From assembly GCA_948567375.1 (NCBI GenBank), contig OX419760.1:32984001-33048000 (forward strand): a stretch of DNA of 64,000 nucleotides, in the 5' to 3' direction. The stretch comes from Lunularia cruciata. Its lineage: Eukaryota; Streptophyta; Marchantiopsida; Lunulariales; Lunulariaceae. Numbering within the stretch: the stretch's first letter is position 1; each line of letters starts with the position of its first letter. Position numbers and translations under genes: made by a program. Shown here piece after piece: positions 1 to 10,414 of this stretch. A model generated the notes under the pieces. It saw only the letters and a program-made list of their open reading frames with translations. It made no database searches and was not told where the DNA came from.

Positions 1-1071
1 CATAGCTTGACCTAACACTTGACTCTTGGATGCCTTTAACACTGCTGGAACAGCGGTAATACCGGTGCAAAAACCCATTGCTTGCTCTCTCTTGTCAGCG
101 TTGGGCTCCACCAATTGTTGTAATTATGAGTCCCAAACAAGTCCAAGTCCTCCCTCTCAAAAGCATGAGAGCTTGGGAAACTCATGAGTGTGGGAAATGC
201 GGCTCTAGGCTGTCCAACTAGGTTCACCACTGCCACAACTGACCTATCAGCCATTACCACTGTCTGAGACTGACATCCAACATCCAAGATGTCATCAACA
301 AGGATGTGGTCAAGTGGCTAAATCCCATCATAAGCGCGCTATAGAACCTCTTTGGGTAAGAGGTTCATCCACCAAAGATGAAGACGATGAGCCGGTGATC
401 CCACTTTGGCTGCATCTAACAATACAACAAGTTCCTTCCAAGAATGGACCTGATGTGTACTCACCACCACTCTGGTGCAAGAATCACCCATCAAAGGAAC
501 GTTCTCCAAAAGGTAAGCTGGAGAAATGGACTGATGAACCTGGAGAAGTAATATCCGTAACATCTCCCAAAACACACCAAAACGAGGATCTTGAAGACCC
601 AAACCGCAGCCCGCACATGTGTGTCCCTGACATGGCCATCTAGAAATCACCAAGTGAATAGGCCCATGTCTCTCTAGGTCATGCGCCCTTAGTAAGGAAA
701 TGTCTCCTGGTAGGACCTTCTGGTAACCTCTAACTGTTGACATCAATAATAACTCCGGATACTGATAGGCCAAGTGTGCTACATGATGTAGAGAGACTCA
801 CCTAGCAGTCTCATCTTTCTCTACATACAAGTACCTCTGTACTCAAATACCTGCCTGTAACACCGCAGCTAGTCCGGTGCTGATCCCACCAAACAACTCC
901 AATAGGCATATCCCCTCTACTGGATACTACAAAGCAATGAGTGTGGTATCCAGAGGTGTCAAAGCAATTGCCTCTGGAGGCTCATCCTCACACTCATTTG
1001 CTGATGGTACAAAGGCTCCACTCCAAGCCTGCTGTACCAACTGATTTGCATGCTGTTGCAATGCCTCCCTA
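1..1071 (-). mobile_element. Fragment D' of the DNMT-bearing Ty3/gypsy family
   Basis: This stretch aligns almost end to end with 11,627-12,690 of element D, with many C/T and G/A differences, so it is a second copy of the same family. Only the methyltransferase part of pol and its upstream linker are in the window; the rest lies beyond base 1 or is lost. On the right it stops abruptly at about 1,071, inside the linker upstream of the methyltransferase, and an outer-truncated LTR of element B follows directly. That junction lacks LTR termini or a target-site duplication, so it is a deletion or recombination breakpoint rather than a clean insertion. Confidence 0.85.
36..940 (-). pseudogene. 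C5 cytosine DNA methyltransferase domain, copy D'
   Basis: Read on the minus strand the domain shows C5-methyltransferase motifs in canonical order. Motif I (ELFGG, SAM binding) lies near 881-905, motif IV Pro-Cys-Gln with the catalytic Cys at 627-635, motif VI Glu-Asn-Val at 498-506, and a motif VIII-like Arg-Leu-x-Leu-Trp stretch near 375-400. A TRD-like segment follows. Two frame-consistent open stretches (773-339 and 287-36) are separated by a stop at 339-341, where copy D has CAG. An in-frame TGA just after motif I is shared with copy D. Such enzymes transfer a methyl group from SAM to cytosine C5. The copy is broken and presumably inactive. Confidence 0.82.
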
Positions 1072-1510
1072 AACTAAAGTTACTAGACTAAAAGTCAAGT
1101 AAAGTCAAAAAAGTAGAAAGGAATATCCATTCACATGGGCACATTCCCCTAAGCATGTGGTCCTATCTTGACCTCACCACTAAGTCAAGGATTCTTTCAC
1201 ATGGGCTATCCTTGGACTAAAGAAGAATCCAAAACAAAAAGGCTTGCGGGCCCAAGAGTTCTCAACTCTTTCCTCAAAGCCAAACACCTAGGAATAATAC
1301 CAAGTCAACACACTAAAATCCAAAATAGTGGTGCTCATCTTTTCTACTTCCTCTAAAGTAAGGTCCCCTCTATCCTAGCTATGACTAACTTTAGCTAACC
1401 ATGACTAATATAGAACCATCCTTTATCTCTATATAAATAATATCTCTTAAGTACTTGTAATACCAAGTTAAATATCACAATACCACACACATGCACATAT
1501 GGGTGTTACA
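1072..1510 (-). repeat. Element B 3' LTR, outer part missing
   Basis: On the minus strand it starts TGTAACACCC at 1,510 and follows the plus-strand solo LTR (18,654 on, then 20,700 on) without a large gap for about 440 bp. It ends at about 1,072 in unrelated element D' sequence, so roughly the last 255 bp of the LTR are gone. A run of purines immediately inside it (1,511-1,524) is the polypurine tract. Confidence 0.88.
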
Positions 1511-1524
1511 TTTACCCCCGGACT
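1511..1524 (-). other. Polypurine tract of element B
   Basis: On the minus strand GTCCGGGGGTAAA directly precedes the LTR start TGTAACACCC. This is the usual position and composition of the plus-strand primer of LTR retrotransposons. Confidence 0.75.
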
Positions 1525-1662
1525 AAGTTTTCACTTTGTCCTCAAAGTGAAGGTTTCTCTACCTTCTATGGTACGTCTTCAACTTATCATGGTTGATTCC
1601 ATCAAAGTGCCTTCCTCCCAACTCCTTGAGATCATAGGTGTAATTGCCCCACACCTTCTCCA

Positions 1663-2139
1663 CTATGAAAGGTCCAAAGTACTTAGGCAAAAACTTCTTT
1701 TGCACTCTCTTGAATCAATAGAATCAAACAACATCACCCAATCACCTTCTTTGAAAGTCTCCACCTTCTTCTTGCCTTGCCTCTTGTCATAGCTCTCCTT
1801 TTGTTTCCTTTGCGCTTGCTTCACTCGAACCATAGCAACTGCTCTTGCCTCTTCCAACTCCATGAGTTGATCCTTCCTTGACTTCTTTGCATCACCTCCT
1901 TGTGCTTTCTTCAATCTCCTATGAATGCTTTGGAAGGTAGGAAGATCAAAGTGAATAGGTAAGGTAGACTCAATACCATACACCAATTGAAATGGAGAAT
2001 ATCCGGTGGAAGTCTTCATGGTTGTCCTATACTCCCATAAAACTACATGAATCCTCTTGTCCCAATGATGTTTAGCCCCCTCCATTTCTGCATCTTTGGC
2101 CAACATCATGCACAAGGTCTGATTGGTTCTCTCTGCCAA
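1663..2139 (-). pseudogene. Element B integrase C-terminal part
   Basis: The reading frame begins at the conserved AERTNQTL region of the retroviral-type integrase core, which carries the third catalytic residue (Glu). It continues through the typical YRTT...STGYSPFQLVYG stretch and a basic tail ending in a GDWVML-like motif, the small SH3-like C-terminal fold of gypsy integrases. It is out of frame with the main pol frame 2,194-3,828, so the integrase is split by a frameshift/stop around 2,140-2,194. No chromodomain is visible after it. Confidence 0.82.
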
Positions 2140-2193
2140 GCCATTGGAATTTGGCTTATAGGATGTAGTTACTCTATGTGTGATAAAGAAATG

Positions 2194-3828
2194 TCATAGC
2201 ATGGCTGTAGTAATGCTTCCTGTAAACTCTCCTCCTCTATCAGAAACCAACTCCAAAGGGCATCCAAACCTAGTGATAATGCGTTCATAAAGAAATCTAC
2301 CCACTTCATCTTCATTCTTGTCCCTCAATGGTCTAGCCTCAACCCACTTGGTAAGGTAATCAGTAACTACCACAATGTACCGATTGTTCCTTGGGGTTCT
2401 ACTGAGAGGACCTACAAAATCAATTCCCCACTTCTCAAAAGGTCCTAGTAATGGAATTGATCTAAGTGGTGGAGTGGATGTAGACTTTCTAGCAAAAGCT
2501 TGACAAACATGACAAGTTTTGCAATAATCAAGACAATCCTTGGAAATCCCTCTCCAATGGTAACCTGCATCTAGAATCTTGAAAGAAATCACCTTTCTTG
2601 CAAAGTGTCCTCCACATACTAAACCTTCATGAAACTCCTTTATGAGTAGGATAGACTCTTCCTTACCCACTGCTCTTTGAAGTAGACCATCTGCTCCTTG
2701 GTGAAAAAGAATATCCTCCACCATTGTGTAAGGTCTAGATCTTGCTGCAAGGGCCTTCCTCTCCCTAGCATGCATCCCTTTTGGATAGTTACCTCTTGTC
2801 ACAAAATCCACAATCTCCTTGTACTCCATTGGAACCTCTTGAGTGACTGAGATTGTCATGAGCTCCTCATAAGGGAAGGAATCATCCACTGGCTCATCTT
2901 CATCATGATCATAGGCTCTAGATAACAAATCAGCATTTGCATGTTTCTTTCCTGGCCTATCCTCAATGGTGTAGTCATACTCAGACAAGAGTATCATCCA
3001 CCTTGCTAGTCTCCCTTCAACATTAGGCTTGTTGAAGATGTACTTCAAAGCCTTGTGATCCGTGAAAATGGTGGCTTTCCCTCCAATCAAGTAGTGTCTA
3101 AACTTCTTGAGACCAAAGATCATTGCCAACCCTTCTCTCTCCGTGACAGAGTAGTTCTTCTCTGCTGAAACCATCTGCCTACTAGCATAAGCTATTGGAT
3201 GATCATGCCCATCTTGGTCTAATTGACTAAGAGTGCATCCTATAGCTACATTAGAAGCATCAGTGTAGAGGATGAAAGGCTTACTCCAATTAGGTTTAGC
3301 AAGAATTGGAGCTACAACAAGGGATTGCTTGAGTTCCTCAAAAGCTTTGAGAGCCTCCTTGTCTTCCAAAATCACCATGTAATCTACACCCTTCTTCATG
3401 TAGATGGTCAATGCATAAGCCTTGTTAGAAAATGAGAAGATGAACCTCCTATAGTACCCAACCATCCCCAAGAATTGGCATAACTTTGTCAAGCTTGAAG
3501 GGAATGGAAGGTCTGAGATTTTCCTCACCTTCTCAAGATCAACTGCTATTCCATCCTTGGAGATGATGTGCCCCAAAAGTAGACCTTCTTCACATCCAAA
3601 AATGCACTTCTTTGGGTTGAGTGATGCATTTGCCTCATCCAAGCATTGCAAGACTTTGATTAGGTGCTCAAAGTGCTCCTCCTTGCTTCCATAGACACAA
3701 AAGTCATCAATGAAGTCTCTCACAAATTTCCCAATGAAAGGTTCAAATACCTTGTTCATGAACCGTTGGAATGTGGCTGGAGCATTGCAAAGCCCAAAAG
3801 GCATGACCTTGAAAGCGGAGTTCCCCAA
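2194..3828 (-). pseudogene. Element B pol: RT (second half), RNase H, integrase core
   Basis: This 544-codon open frame encodes, in order: the RT palm motif PFGLCNAPATFQ and the catalytic FIDD variant of YxDD; the RT connection (FLGMVGYYRRF); an RNase H with the ILYTDAS start and TDHKAL; an HHCC zinc finger (H-H ... CKTCHVC); and the integrase core with its first two Asp residues (GIDFVGP, VSDRGGEF). It reverse-transcribes and integrates element RNA in cytoplasmic particles and the nucleus. It is separated by frameshifts from the upstream RT half (ending about 3,756) and the downstream integrase tail. The first residue of the open frame is not a real start. Confidence 0.9.
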
Positions 3829-4935
3829 GGTGTGGTGAATGTGGTGAGTTGTTGATGCTCTGGTGCAATCTTGATTTGGTTATATCCACTATAACCATCT
3901 CCAAAATTGTACCTCTCATGACCTGCAACCTCCTCCAAGATCTCATCAATGAATGGCAATGGGTAGCAGTCCTTCTTGGTAACAGCATTGAGCTTCTTGT
4001 AATCCACACATACCCAAAGCTTGCCATTCTTTTTCTTCACAATGACACTTGGAGACACCCATTCTGAATTCTCTACCTCAAAGATAAATCCAGCTTCCTT
4101 GAGCTTATCAATCTCCTCCTTCACAACCAAAGATATTGGTGGGCTAATGCGATGTTGCTTTTGGTGGATTGGTCTTGCATGTGACTCCACTTCTATCTTG
4201 TGCTCCTCCAAGGCAACTTCCTTCAAATCCTTGTAACTGAAAGCAAACACATGGATGAACTTGCGGAAAATCTCCTCAAATCTCACCTTCTCTTCCTTGG
4301 TAACATTTGGACCATACTTGAGGGTAGCTAACCTTCTCTCTACCTCCTCAAGTGTCAATGGTGATTTGTCTGGGTCCTTCAAAACCTCTGGCTTAGGTGC
4401 AAAATTCATAGCACACAAAGGATACACATCTGAATCAGATTCAGATTCATCCTCCTCCGTGGAAGTCTCCTCTTCCATGCTTGTGTCCACACCTGAAGCT
4501 CCTTCTTCAGAATCTGATTCCCAATAATCAGAAGATGGTGTATCTGAATGTGAAGTGTTGGTGGTGTTAGTCACAGGAATTGTGACTCTATGGTTTGATG
4601 GCCCAATCCTCAAGTACCCTTTGTGCCATTGATCAGTTGTGCGTGCTGCTCTCAACCATGGACTCCCAAGAAGTAAGTCATAGCTTGAATCCTTCAAGAC
4701 TTGGAAAGTCATGAGATTTTGAACTCCCATAACTGAAACTACCACTTTATCCATCACCCCTACTGGTCAAACTTGTTGCTTGTTTGCCATGCTCACCACA
4801 AATGTTGAAGGTCTTGAGGGTATCATACCCAACTTCTTCATCAACCTTTTGGACATGGCATTTATTGCTGATCCTCCATCAACCAATGCATCCTTGATGT
4901 TGTGACCATTCACTCTCACATCAATCTTGGAGGCA
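3756..4935 (-). pseudogene. Element B pol: aspartic protease and RT first half
   Basis: The frame carries a retropepsin-type protease. Its active-site loop just upstream of 4,757 reads Asp-Gly-Gly-Ser, a variant common in some plant gypsy lineages, followed by the DLLLGSPWL part of the second half. An acidic Ser/Glu/Asp-rich linker (about 4,380-4,560) comes next, then RT fingers and palm with WVSPSVIVKKKNG, VDYKKLNAVT and the FGDGYSGYNQI region. One stop interrupts the frame near 4,765, and a frameshift around 3,756-3,828 separates it from the YxDD half. It would be made as part of a polyprotein. Confidence 0.85.
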
Positions 4936-4937
4936 TA

Positions 4938-6353
4938 TCACAAGCCTCCCATGGTGCTGGCTTGGCATCCACCACCCTCATTGATACTGGAACTTTTGCC
5001 TTCTTCTTCCTCTTGCTCCTTTCTCAAGGTAGGGTTCAAAGCAATTAATTGGCCCACTGTGATGTTAGCCTTATGACTACCAACATCCTCCAACACATTG
5101 TAGTTCCATTGTTGCTTTGAGATCAAGAAATCATCCATCCCCAACTTCTTCCTTGGAGTCTTTGTTGTTGATGGTGTTGAGGTGCGAGTGCTCCTAGTAG
5201 ACATAGGAGTATCCTTGCTTGAAGTAAATCCTTGAGAAGAGTGAACATCCTCTGCAAAACGAGCTCTCTTCTTCTCTTGTGCCAAAAGCTCCAAATTAAG
5301 ACCCTTGGAGTTTGAACACTCTTCCTTCTCATACTTGCTTTCAACCACATCTATGGATGCTATCCCCTTACCTTTGTTGGGATTAGGAGCTACTTGGGTT
5401 TCACTACCTCCCTCTTTCCCTCTATTGGCTCCCTCATAACCCCTTCCTCCATGGTTAGTGGAATTTGGGCAAATCCTTTGGATATGGCCTCTTCCTCCAC
5501 AACCAAAACAATTTCTATCATTGAAATTGTTGGCTGGTTGGCTTCCTCTATATGGATAGTTTCCATAACTCCTAGGCCTTCTCCCTACATTCTGATCCAC
5601 CTCTCTCTTCTCACATAGTTGCACCACATTGATCTTGAGATGTGCAAGTTGTTCTGTGATGGTTTGAAGTGGATCTTTTGGTGGAGGTGCAAGAACTGGA
5701 GCAACCACTACTTGTGGTGCAACCCTTGCTACCAAAGTATCAGAAGTTCCACCATACTTGTAGCCTTGAGGAGGATGCACAACCTCCTTCACCACCAAAT
5801 CACTCTCATCCCCTTCCAAACTCTCCTCCATACGAATTGCGATCTTGATAGCTTCAACCTTGGAAGAAGGTTTCTCATATCTCACCTTGCTTCTAATTTG
5901 TGGTCTCAACTCTCCCACAAAATTCTTGGTGAGCATGGCCCCTATGCCAATCATTGTAGTCTCCACATCATCCCCACCCTTCCTCAACACTATGCAAAAT
6001 CTGGACTCCAACTTTTCCACTCTTTCCACATAGACTCTCACTTTCTCTCCATCTCCTTGCTTGAGAAATGTAACCTCACTCATCAATCTCTCATAACTCT
6101 CATCAGGAAGAAAGTTCTCAATGAGTGCTGAAGTTAAAGTCTCCCAAGACTCCTCTTCCCCATCTCTCCTCTCTCTCTTTTGGTATTCTGACTCATACCA
6201 TGTAAGTGCTGCATCCTCAAAGAAATCTGGTAATAATGAGGCCCACTTATTCTTCCTCTTCTCATTGTTTCCTATGCAAGCTCTCTTGAAGTCTCTCACA
6301 AAGGCCTCCACATCTTCTCCATCCTTGCCAAAGAAAACCGGAAGTTTCCCCAT
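4938..6353 (-). CDS. Element B gag
   Basis: This is an open frame of 471 codons starting at ATG 6,351-6,353 with MGKLPVFFGKDGEDVEAF, a typical start of plant gypsy gag proteins. Residues about 10-200 form a helical retrotransposon capsid domain (LTWYES, FLPDESY, FLKQGDGE). A single CCHC zinc knuckle, CFGCGGRGHIQRIC, lies near residue 290 and would bind RNA. The C-terminal third is low-complexity and Ser/Thr-rich. Gag forms the cytoplasmic virus-like particle. The frame is uninterrupted, unlike pol, which suggests relatively recent activity. Confidence 0.88.
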   Translation of the reverse strand: MGKLPVFFGKDGEDVEAFVRDFKRACIGNNEKRKNKWASLLPDFFEDAALTWYESEYQKRERRDGEEESWETLTSALIENFLPDESYERLMSEVTFLKQGDGEKVRVYVERVEKLESRFCIVLRKGGDDVETTMIGIGAMLTKNFVGELRPQIRSKVRYEKPSSKVEAIKIAIRMEESLEGDESDLVVKEVVHPPQGYKYGGTSDTLVARVAPQVVVAPVLAPPPKDPLQTITEQLAHLKINVVQLCEKREVDQNVGRRPRSYGNYPYRGSQPANNFNDRNCFGCGGRGHIQRICPNSTNHGGRGYEGANRGKEGGSETQVAPNPNKGKGIASIDVVESKYEKEECSNSKGLNLELLAQEKKRARFAEDVHSSQGFTSSKDTPMSTRSTRTSTPSTTKTPRKKLGMDDFLISKQQWNYNVLEDVGSHKANITVGQLIALNPTLRKEQEEEEGKSSSINEGGGCQASTMGGL

Positions 6354-6586
6354 CTTAACCTCTCAGTATCTTTCTCTTCTCTCAATTTTTTTTCTCTTTT
6401 CTTTTCTCTCACTCTATAACTAATAAAGTTTATACATGACTAACACCATTTGAGAGTTATCCACCCTAGGGAACACAAAAGGTTCAGGTTGCTCCAAGAT
6501 TTCTATAGCAACATCAAATCCTAGAGTGCATATTAATCGAACCCTCATGGATAGTTTATCCATAAGTTGGAAGATTATCTCCATCA

Positions 6587-7060
6587 CTAATCTTGAGAAC
6601 TAGCTGATGAAGGTGGTAGTATTTCTGTAGCTGTACTAAGACTCTCTCCAAGATCCTTCACCAAAGTCTCCAAAAGTGATTTTACTCCACTACACTCATG
6701 TCCTTTTGGAAGTCCTTCAACTCCACAAACCTCACACAACTCCTTGGTCTTAGATCTTCTCCCTTCCAATCTTGGTGAAGAAGGTCCAACATGTAAACCC
6801 AAGTCCAGTAAGCATCTCCTTTCTCTCAATCTCTCGCTCTCAAAGGTCAATGGACATGAACTTGCCTTATGTCCCTTCTCTCCACACAAAAAGAACTTAG
6901 ACTCACTCTTTCCTCCAAGTGGTGTAGGTTTTTGGATCCTCTCAACACTCTCTTCAAATTCTATTGTAAACTCTCTTTTCCTCAAATCCACCCCTACAAT
7001 CACCTCAAACCCTTGAGGAACCTTGCATAATCTCAATTTCCACTCTTGATGACCCTCCAT
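6587..7060 (-). CDS. Extra 5' ORF of element B with Cys/His cluster
   Basis: This is an open frame of 157 codons with an ATG (7,058-7,060), lying between the primer binding site and gag and not overlapping gag. It contains CGEKGHKASSC, which resembles a zinc knuckle lacking its first Cys (Phe instead), and a second Cys-x2-Cys...His-x-Cys group further on. I do not recognise a named family. Some plant gypsy lineages (Ogre/Tat) carry an extra ORF in this position, so it may be an accessory nucleic-acid-binding protein. It could also be chance, but the length, ATG and Cys/His pattern favour a real ORF. Confidence 0.5.
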   Translation of the reverse strand: MEGHQEWKLRLCKVPQGFEVIVGVDLRKREFTIEFEESVERIQKPTPLGGKSESKFFLCGEKGHKASSCPLTFESERLRERRCLLDLGLHVGPSSPRLEGRRSKTKELCEVCGVEGLPKGHECSGVKSLLETLVKDLGESLSTATEILPPSSASSQD

Positions 7061-7898
7061 GTTCCCAAGATGAATCTAAACACTCAAACATGCTTTTTGT
7101 TGATCTCAAACTCCTCATGCATGAGATCTCCACTCTACAGAATTGACCCTTCCTCACAATGTCACTCAAATATCCCAACCAATATGTCACAGTCCTCTGA
7201 GATTTTTCACTCTTGATCACAACTCTAGGATATCCCTCCCTGCAAAATTTCAGATCTTTTCATTGAGCCATTTTGCCTACACACCTTTCTATTCAGCACA
7301 CAAATTTCAGATTTGGTCTGAAAACCACCCCCCTCACTTCAAAAAATCATAACACCCTGCGCAAGAATGATCTGTCTCTAATGTTTGTTGCAGCAAGTAG
7401 AATACAATGTACTGAATTGTCTTGGAAAGTTTCAGGACAATTCAACGAAAATTGAAAAAATGGCAAACTCTGTACAATTTTCCAGAGAGCATGCAGTTGC
7501 GGGAGCACTTTACCCTATCAACTTTCAAAAATTCTAGCCCAATGCGCATAGAAGCTCTCACAATAATTTTAAGTGTGCTAACTGAAAGATAACCCAAGCT
7601 ATCATGTGTAGAAATCTCAAGTCTAGATCTCAAACTTGAGATTTTGCCCAAAATCACCTTAATCCCCAAAATCTGCAATCCACCTCACACAATCTCTCCA
7701 ATTCCTCTCATGTGTACAAGATGTACAAAATCACCTCAAAGACATCATAATGAACTACAGGGTATAAAAATGGATCTTGGTTCTCTAACATAAGTTCAAC
7801 CCTCTCCTCTCCTAATGTTCTCTCCAAGTGAGCTCTCATAGCCTCCTTCTGCCTAATGTAGAATTGAACGCGGAACATTATCTTGCCTTCTAGAGAGG
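7061..7898 (-). other. Untranslated leader of element B
   Basis: About 840 bp lie between the primer binding site and the extra ORF. Several short frames occur, none with recognisable domains. The stretch is consistent with an LTR-retrotransposon leader carrying packaging and splice signals, none of which I can define. Confidence 0.5.
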
Positions 7899-7915
7899 TC
7901 CCGGCAACGGAATCA
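7899..7915 (-). other. Primer binding site of element B (tRNA-Asp-like)
   Basis: A few bases inside the 5' LTR end, the minus strand reads TTCCGTTGCCGGGA. This closely matches the complement of the plant tRNA-Asp 3' end (the classical gypsy PBS core CCGTTGCCGGGGA). The position is right for the minus-strand primer. Confidence 0.65.
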
Positions 7916-7919
7916 AAAA

Positions 7920-8052
7920 TGTGAGCCGGCATGTCTCTCACTCAGGATGAACCTCTGATGGCTATTATGGTAGCGCACCATGGACTAAGAAGGCAAGGAA
8001 TCCAAACTCCATCATACTCCTCCAAGGCTAACACTCCAAGAATTAAGACATT
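7920..8052 (-). repeat. Element B 5' LTR, only its last ~133 bp
   Basis: This matches the reverse complement of 21,115-21,248, the 3' end of the plus-strand solo LTR, ending in ...GGCTCACA next to the primer binding site. At 8,052 the match stops. The next ~40 bp contain a short direct duplication (TTGTGGTGCCCACAT twice), typical of error-prone end joining. The upstream ~560 bp of this LTR are missing. Confidence 0.85.
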
Positions 8053-8146
8053 TGTGGTGCCCACATTTTTTGTTTTTGTGGTGCCCACATGCAGATCACA
8101 TGCTTGTCTGCAATCCATACCATATAAAGTATGAACTAGCTATAGG

Positions 8147-8446
8147 TCAAGTACATCTAGGACATAACCACTGTCCCTAAGGAACCACCGTGAGGGGAGG
8201 AGTCATACATGCCATATGCCATCCTCTCAAACAGCTGTCACACACTAACATAGTAGCAACTCCACCATAAGAACCACATAACATACACCTCAAGCCTGCA
8301 CGTACAAGTGCCAAGCTTGGGTCCATAGTACCATCAATGTTTGGAAGGTGGCATGGCGCACAATTGCGCACATGATCCTTCCAAACAATACCATCACGTC
8401 CTTCTAACACAAGGACTCCAGATGGCAAAACCTCGTGCACTCTCAA
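8147..8446 (-). pseudogene. Integrase tail plus PHD finger of element D
   Basis: The frame first gives a basic integrase tail (VLEGRDGIVWKDHVRN). A complete PHD (C4HC3) zinc-finger pattern follows at 8,287-8,153: Cys-x2-Cys, Cys-x2-Cys in VCDSCLRGWH, His-x2-Cys, the TPPLT loop and a final CPRC. PHD fingers usually read the histone H3 tail. One in-frame TAG (8,177-8,179) falls between the sixth and seventh ligands, but the last Cys pair is still in the same frame behind it. A TGA at 8,147-8,149 follows directly, so the finger is the very C terminus of pol. Its likely role is tethering integration to chromatin, as chromodomains do in chromoviruses. Confidence 0.8.
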
Positions 8447-8491
8447 GATAGTGCAGCCTATAGAAACATCAAGTGTCGTCGGTGTTGTCTG

Positions 8492-9010
8492 TTATAGATA
8501 TACATAGTTGCTTGGATGAAATTGACGGATCAAGGGTCTATAACCTCCTCCTCGAATGGTAGCATAGCGTAAAGTATCTCTATGCTGAGCAATTGCCAAG
8601 TTCTCAAAGGCCATCGGCATCACTCTTCGAAAGATCTCTGCACGCTGAGAACATGCGCTCATCCATACATTGGGGTCATCCAAGTCCAAAACTACAGTAG
8701 CATCTTGATGAATGGCTATAGGTAAATCTGGATCTCGTCCATAGAGTAGAAAGTATGGAGAGAAGGATGCTAAGGAGGCTTGCCGGCTGAACCGATAGCC
8801 CATGGCCAACCAAGGTAATTGGAGATCCCAATCTCCCAAGTGGCCTCTCTGTAAAGCATATTTTCTCAATCCTCTCTTTACCCTTTGAACCACTCTCTTT
8901 GCTAAGTTATCTACCTCAGGGTGATCTTGGGATGTGGTACAATGATCAATCAAAGCCTTGTCACACAAGACCTGAAATTCTCCCAAGAACTCTGTACCCT
9001 GATCAGTCAA
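8492..9010 (-). pseudogene. Element D integrase core, second part
   Basis: The frame begins at the second catalytic Asp (TDQGTEFLGEF) and continues through a degenerate HPEVDN...A(K)RVVQ region where the third catalytic Glu is expected; there the family Glu is not evident. It ends with SPYFLLYGRDPDLP, typical of gypsy integrases. A stop or frameshift around 9,010-9,044 separates it from the first half, and another near 8,450-8,492 from the PHD-bearing tail. Confidence 0.8.
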
Positions 9011-9043
9011 AATCTCAGTTGGTGCACCAAAATGACTAAGAAC

Positions 9044-9724
9044 TCAATCTAGGAACGAGTAAGCTGTCCCTTCACTAGACTTGTTAGGAAGTGCCACCAA
9101 CTCAATCCACTTGGAGAAGTGCTCCACCATCACCTTAACATACCGATGATGTCTCACAGTCAATGGTAAAGGTCCGGCAAAGTCCAAACTCCAATGGTAA
9201 CCCAATCCCATGATAGGTAATGGGTGTAATTGTGGCATAGGAGCATTGAATGATGCTCTAACTTGGTCACAAACCACACATCTGGCAACAAATTGCTGTA
9301 CCTCGGTCTGCATACCACGCCACCAATAATGACTCTGGAGTAAGCTATACATATGCTTTACTCCAAAATGTCTTAGCTCCTCATGAGCATGGCGGACCAA
9401 CTGTGGTCTCTGTGATGGAAGTGGTACTACTTGCACTCTACCATCCTCCCATACACGCAAAAGGTATCTATCCTCCAATATGAACCGTCTAGCTCGCTGA
9501 AGAACACGGTCTCTCTCCTTGGCCCCAATTGTACCACCCACAACACCAGTGCAAAGATAGTCCATCACTAAGACATCATCATGAATGTCTCGCTCAACTG
9601 TACCAATATCTTCACTCTCTGGATTTGTGACCTCAATAACTACTCCTATATGCGCTGAGAGAGATACCACCAAAGCCTTTGCAAATATACACAAAAAGGC
9701 CAATGCATGCCAACCTAACACCAT
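9044..9724 (-). pseudogene. Element D integrase zinc domain and core start
   Basis: This frame shows the HHCC zinc domain (H in LVRHAHEELRHFG, then CVVCDQV), the YWWRGM motif, and the core start with the first Asp in SLDFAGPLP followed by FSKWIEL. It is the N-terminal half of integrase. Upstream, a remnant of the RNase H to integrase connection is still readable. The frame is open for about 226 codons. Confidence 0.85.
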
Positions 9725-9967
9725 CTCCTCATCTGTCTCACCATGCCAACATGCTCCGGTCTGATCCTACTGGCTGGGACATGGGTTTCTACTCAACCCA
9801 TTTGCATCATGGTTCACCACTCCAGGTCTGTGAACAACCGTGAAATCATACTCCTGTAAAATCAGAGCCCATCCTGCAAGCTTCTCTGAAAGCTTGTCGG
9901 ACTCCATCAACCACTTCAGTGGCTGATGAACAATGATGAGAGTGAAGGGGTTACCAAATAGGTAACA

Positions 9968-10390
9968 TCAAAAATGTGCTACTGCCCAAATTGCTGCCAA
10001 GCACTCTCCCTCATATGAACTATACTTCGCCTCCACTGAATTGTTGGAGCGACTAGCATAGGCCACCACAAACTCCTTCTCCTCATCATCATGCTGGGTG
10101 AGCACTGCTCCAAGCCCCAACATACTCCAATCAATGTGAACTTGAAATGGTCGTCCCTTGATCGGTCTCCTCAAAATAGGAGCAGATGTCAACCTCTCCT
10201 TGAGCTCTACAAAAGCTCTCTCCTGCTCATCTCCCCAACACCACTCCTGTGTAAGCTTGGTCAACTTTGTCAAAGCCTTGGCAAAGATACTAAATCCTCT
10301 AACATAGCGGCGATAGAAGTTTGCCAACCCAAGGAATGCTCGCACTCTGCTCACATCCGTAGGCCAAGGAATACATGCAGTAGCCTCCAC
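9968..10390 (-). pseudogene. Element D RT connection and RNase H
   Basis: The connection motif FLGLANFYRRYVRGF is followed by RNase H starting with VHIDWSMLGLGAVLTQ and YASRSNNSVEAKYSSYEGE. The usual Asp and Glu positions of RNase H (D in the first strand, E in YEGE) are present. The rest of RNase H continues with breaks to about 9,740. Confidence 0.85.
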
Positions 10391-10414
10391 CTTGGTCTGC
10401 TGGATACCAAGTCC

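Larger units (their letters stand above)
1072..8052 (-). mobile_element. Element B: Ty3/gypsy retrotransposon with truncated LTRs
   Basis: The element reads right to left: 5' LTR remnant (8,052-7,920), tRNA-Asp-like primer binding site, an extra ORF, gag, protease, RT, RNase H, integrase, polypurine tract and 3' LTR remnant (1,510-1,072). Domain order PR-RT-RH-IN marks Ty3/gypsy. Family identity of the LTRs is set by the solo LTR at 18,654-21,248, which matches both remnants. Gag is open, but pol is broken by a few frameshifts and stops, so the copy is fairly young yet dead. The 3' LTR keeps only its first ~440 bp and the 5' LTR only its last ~133 bp. Confidence 0.9.
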
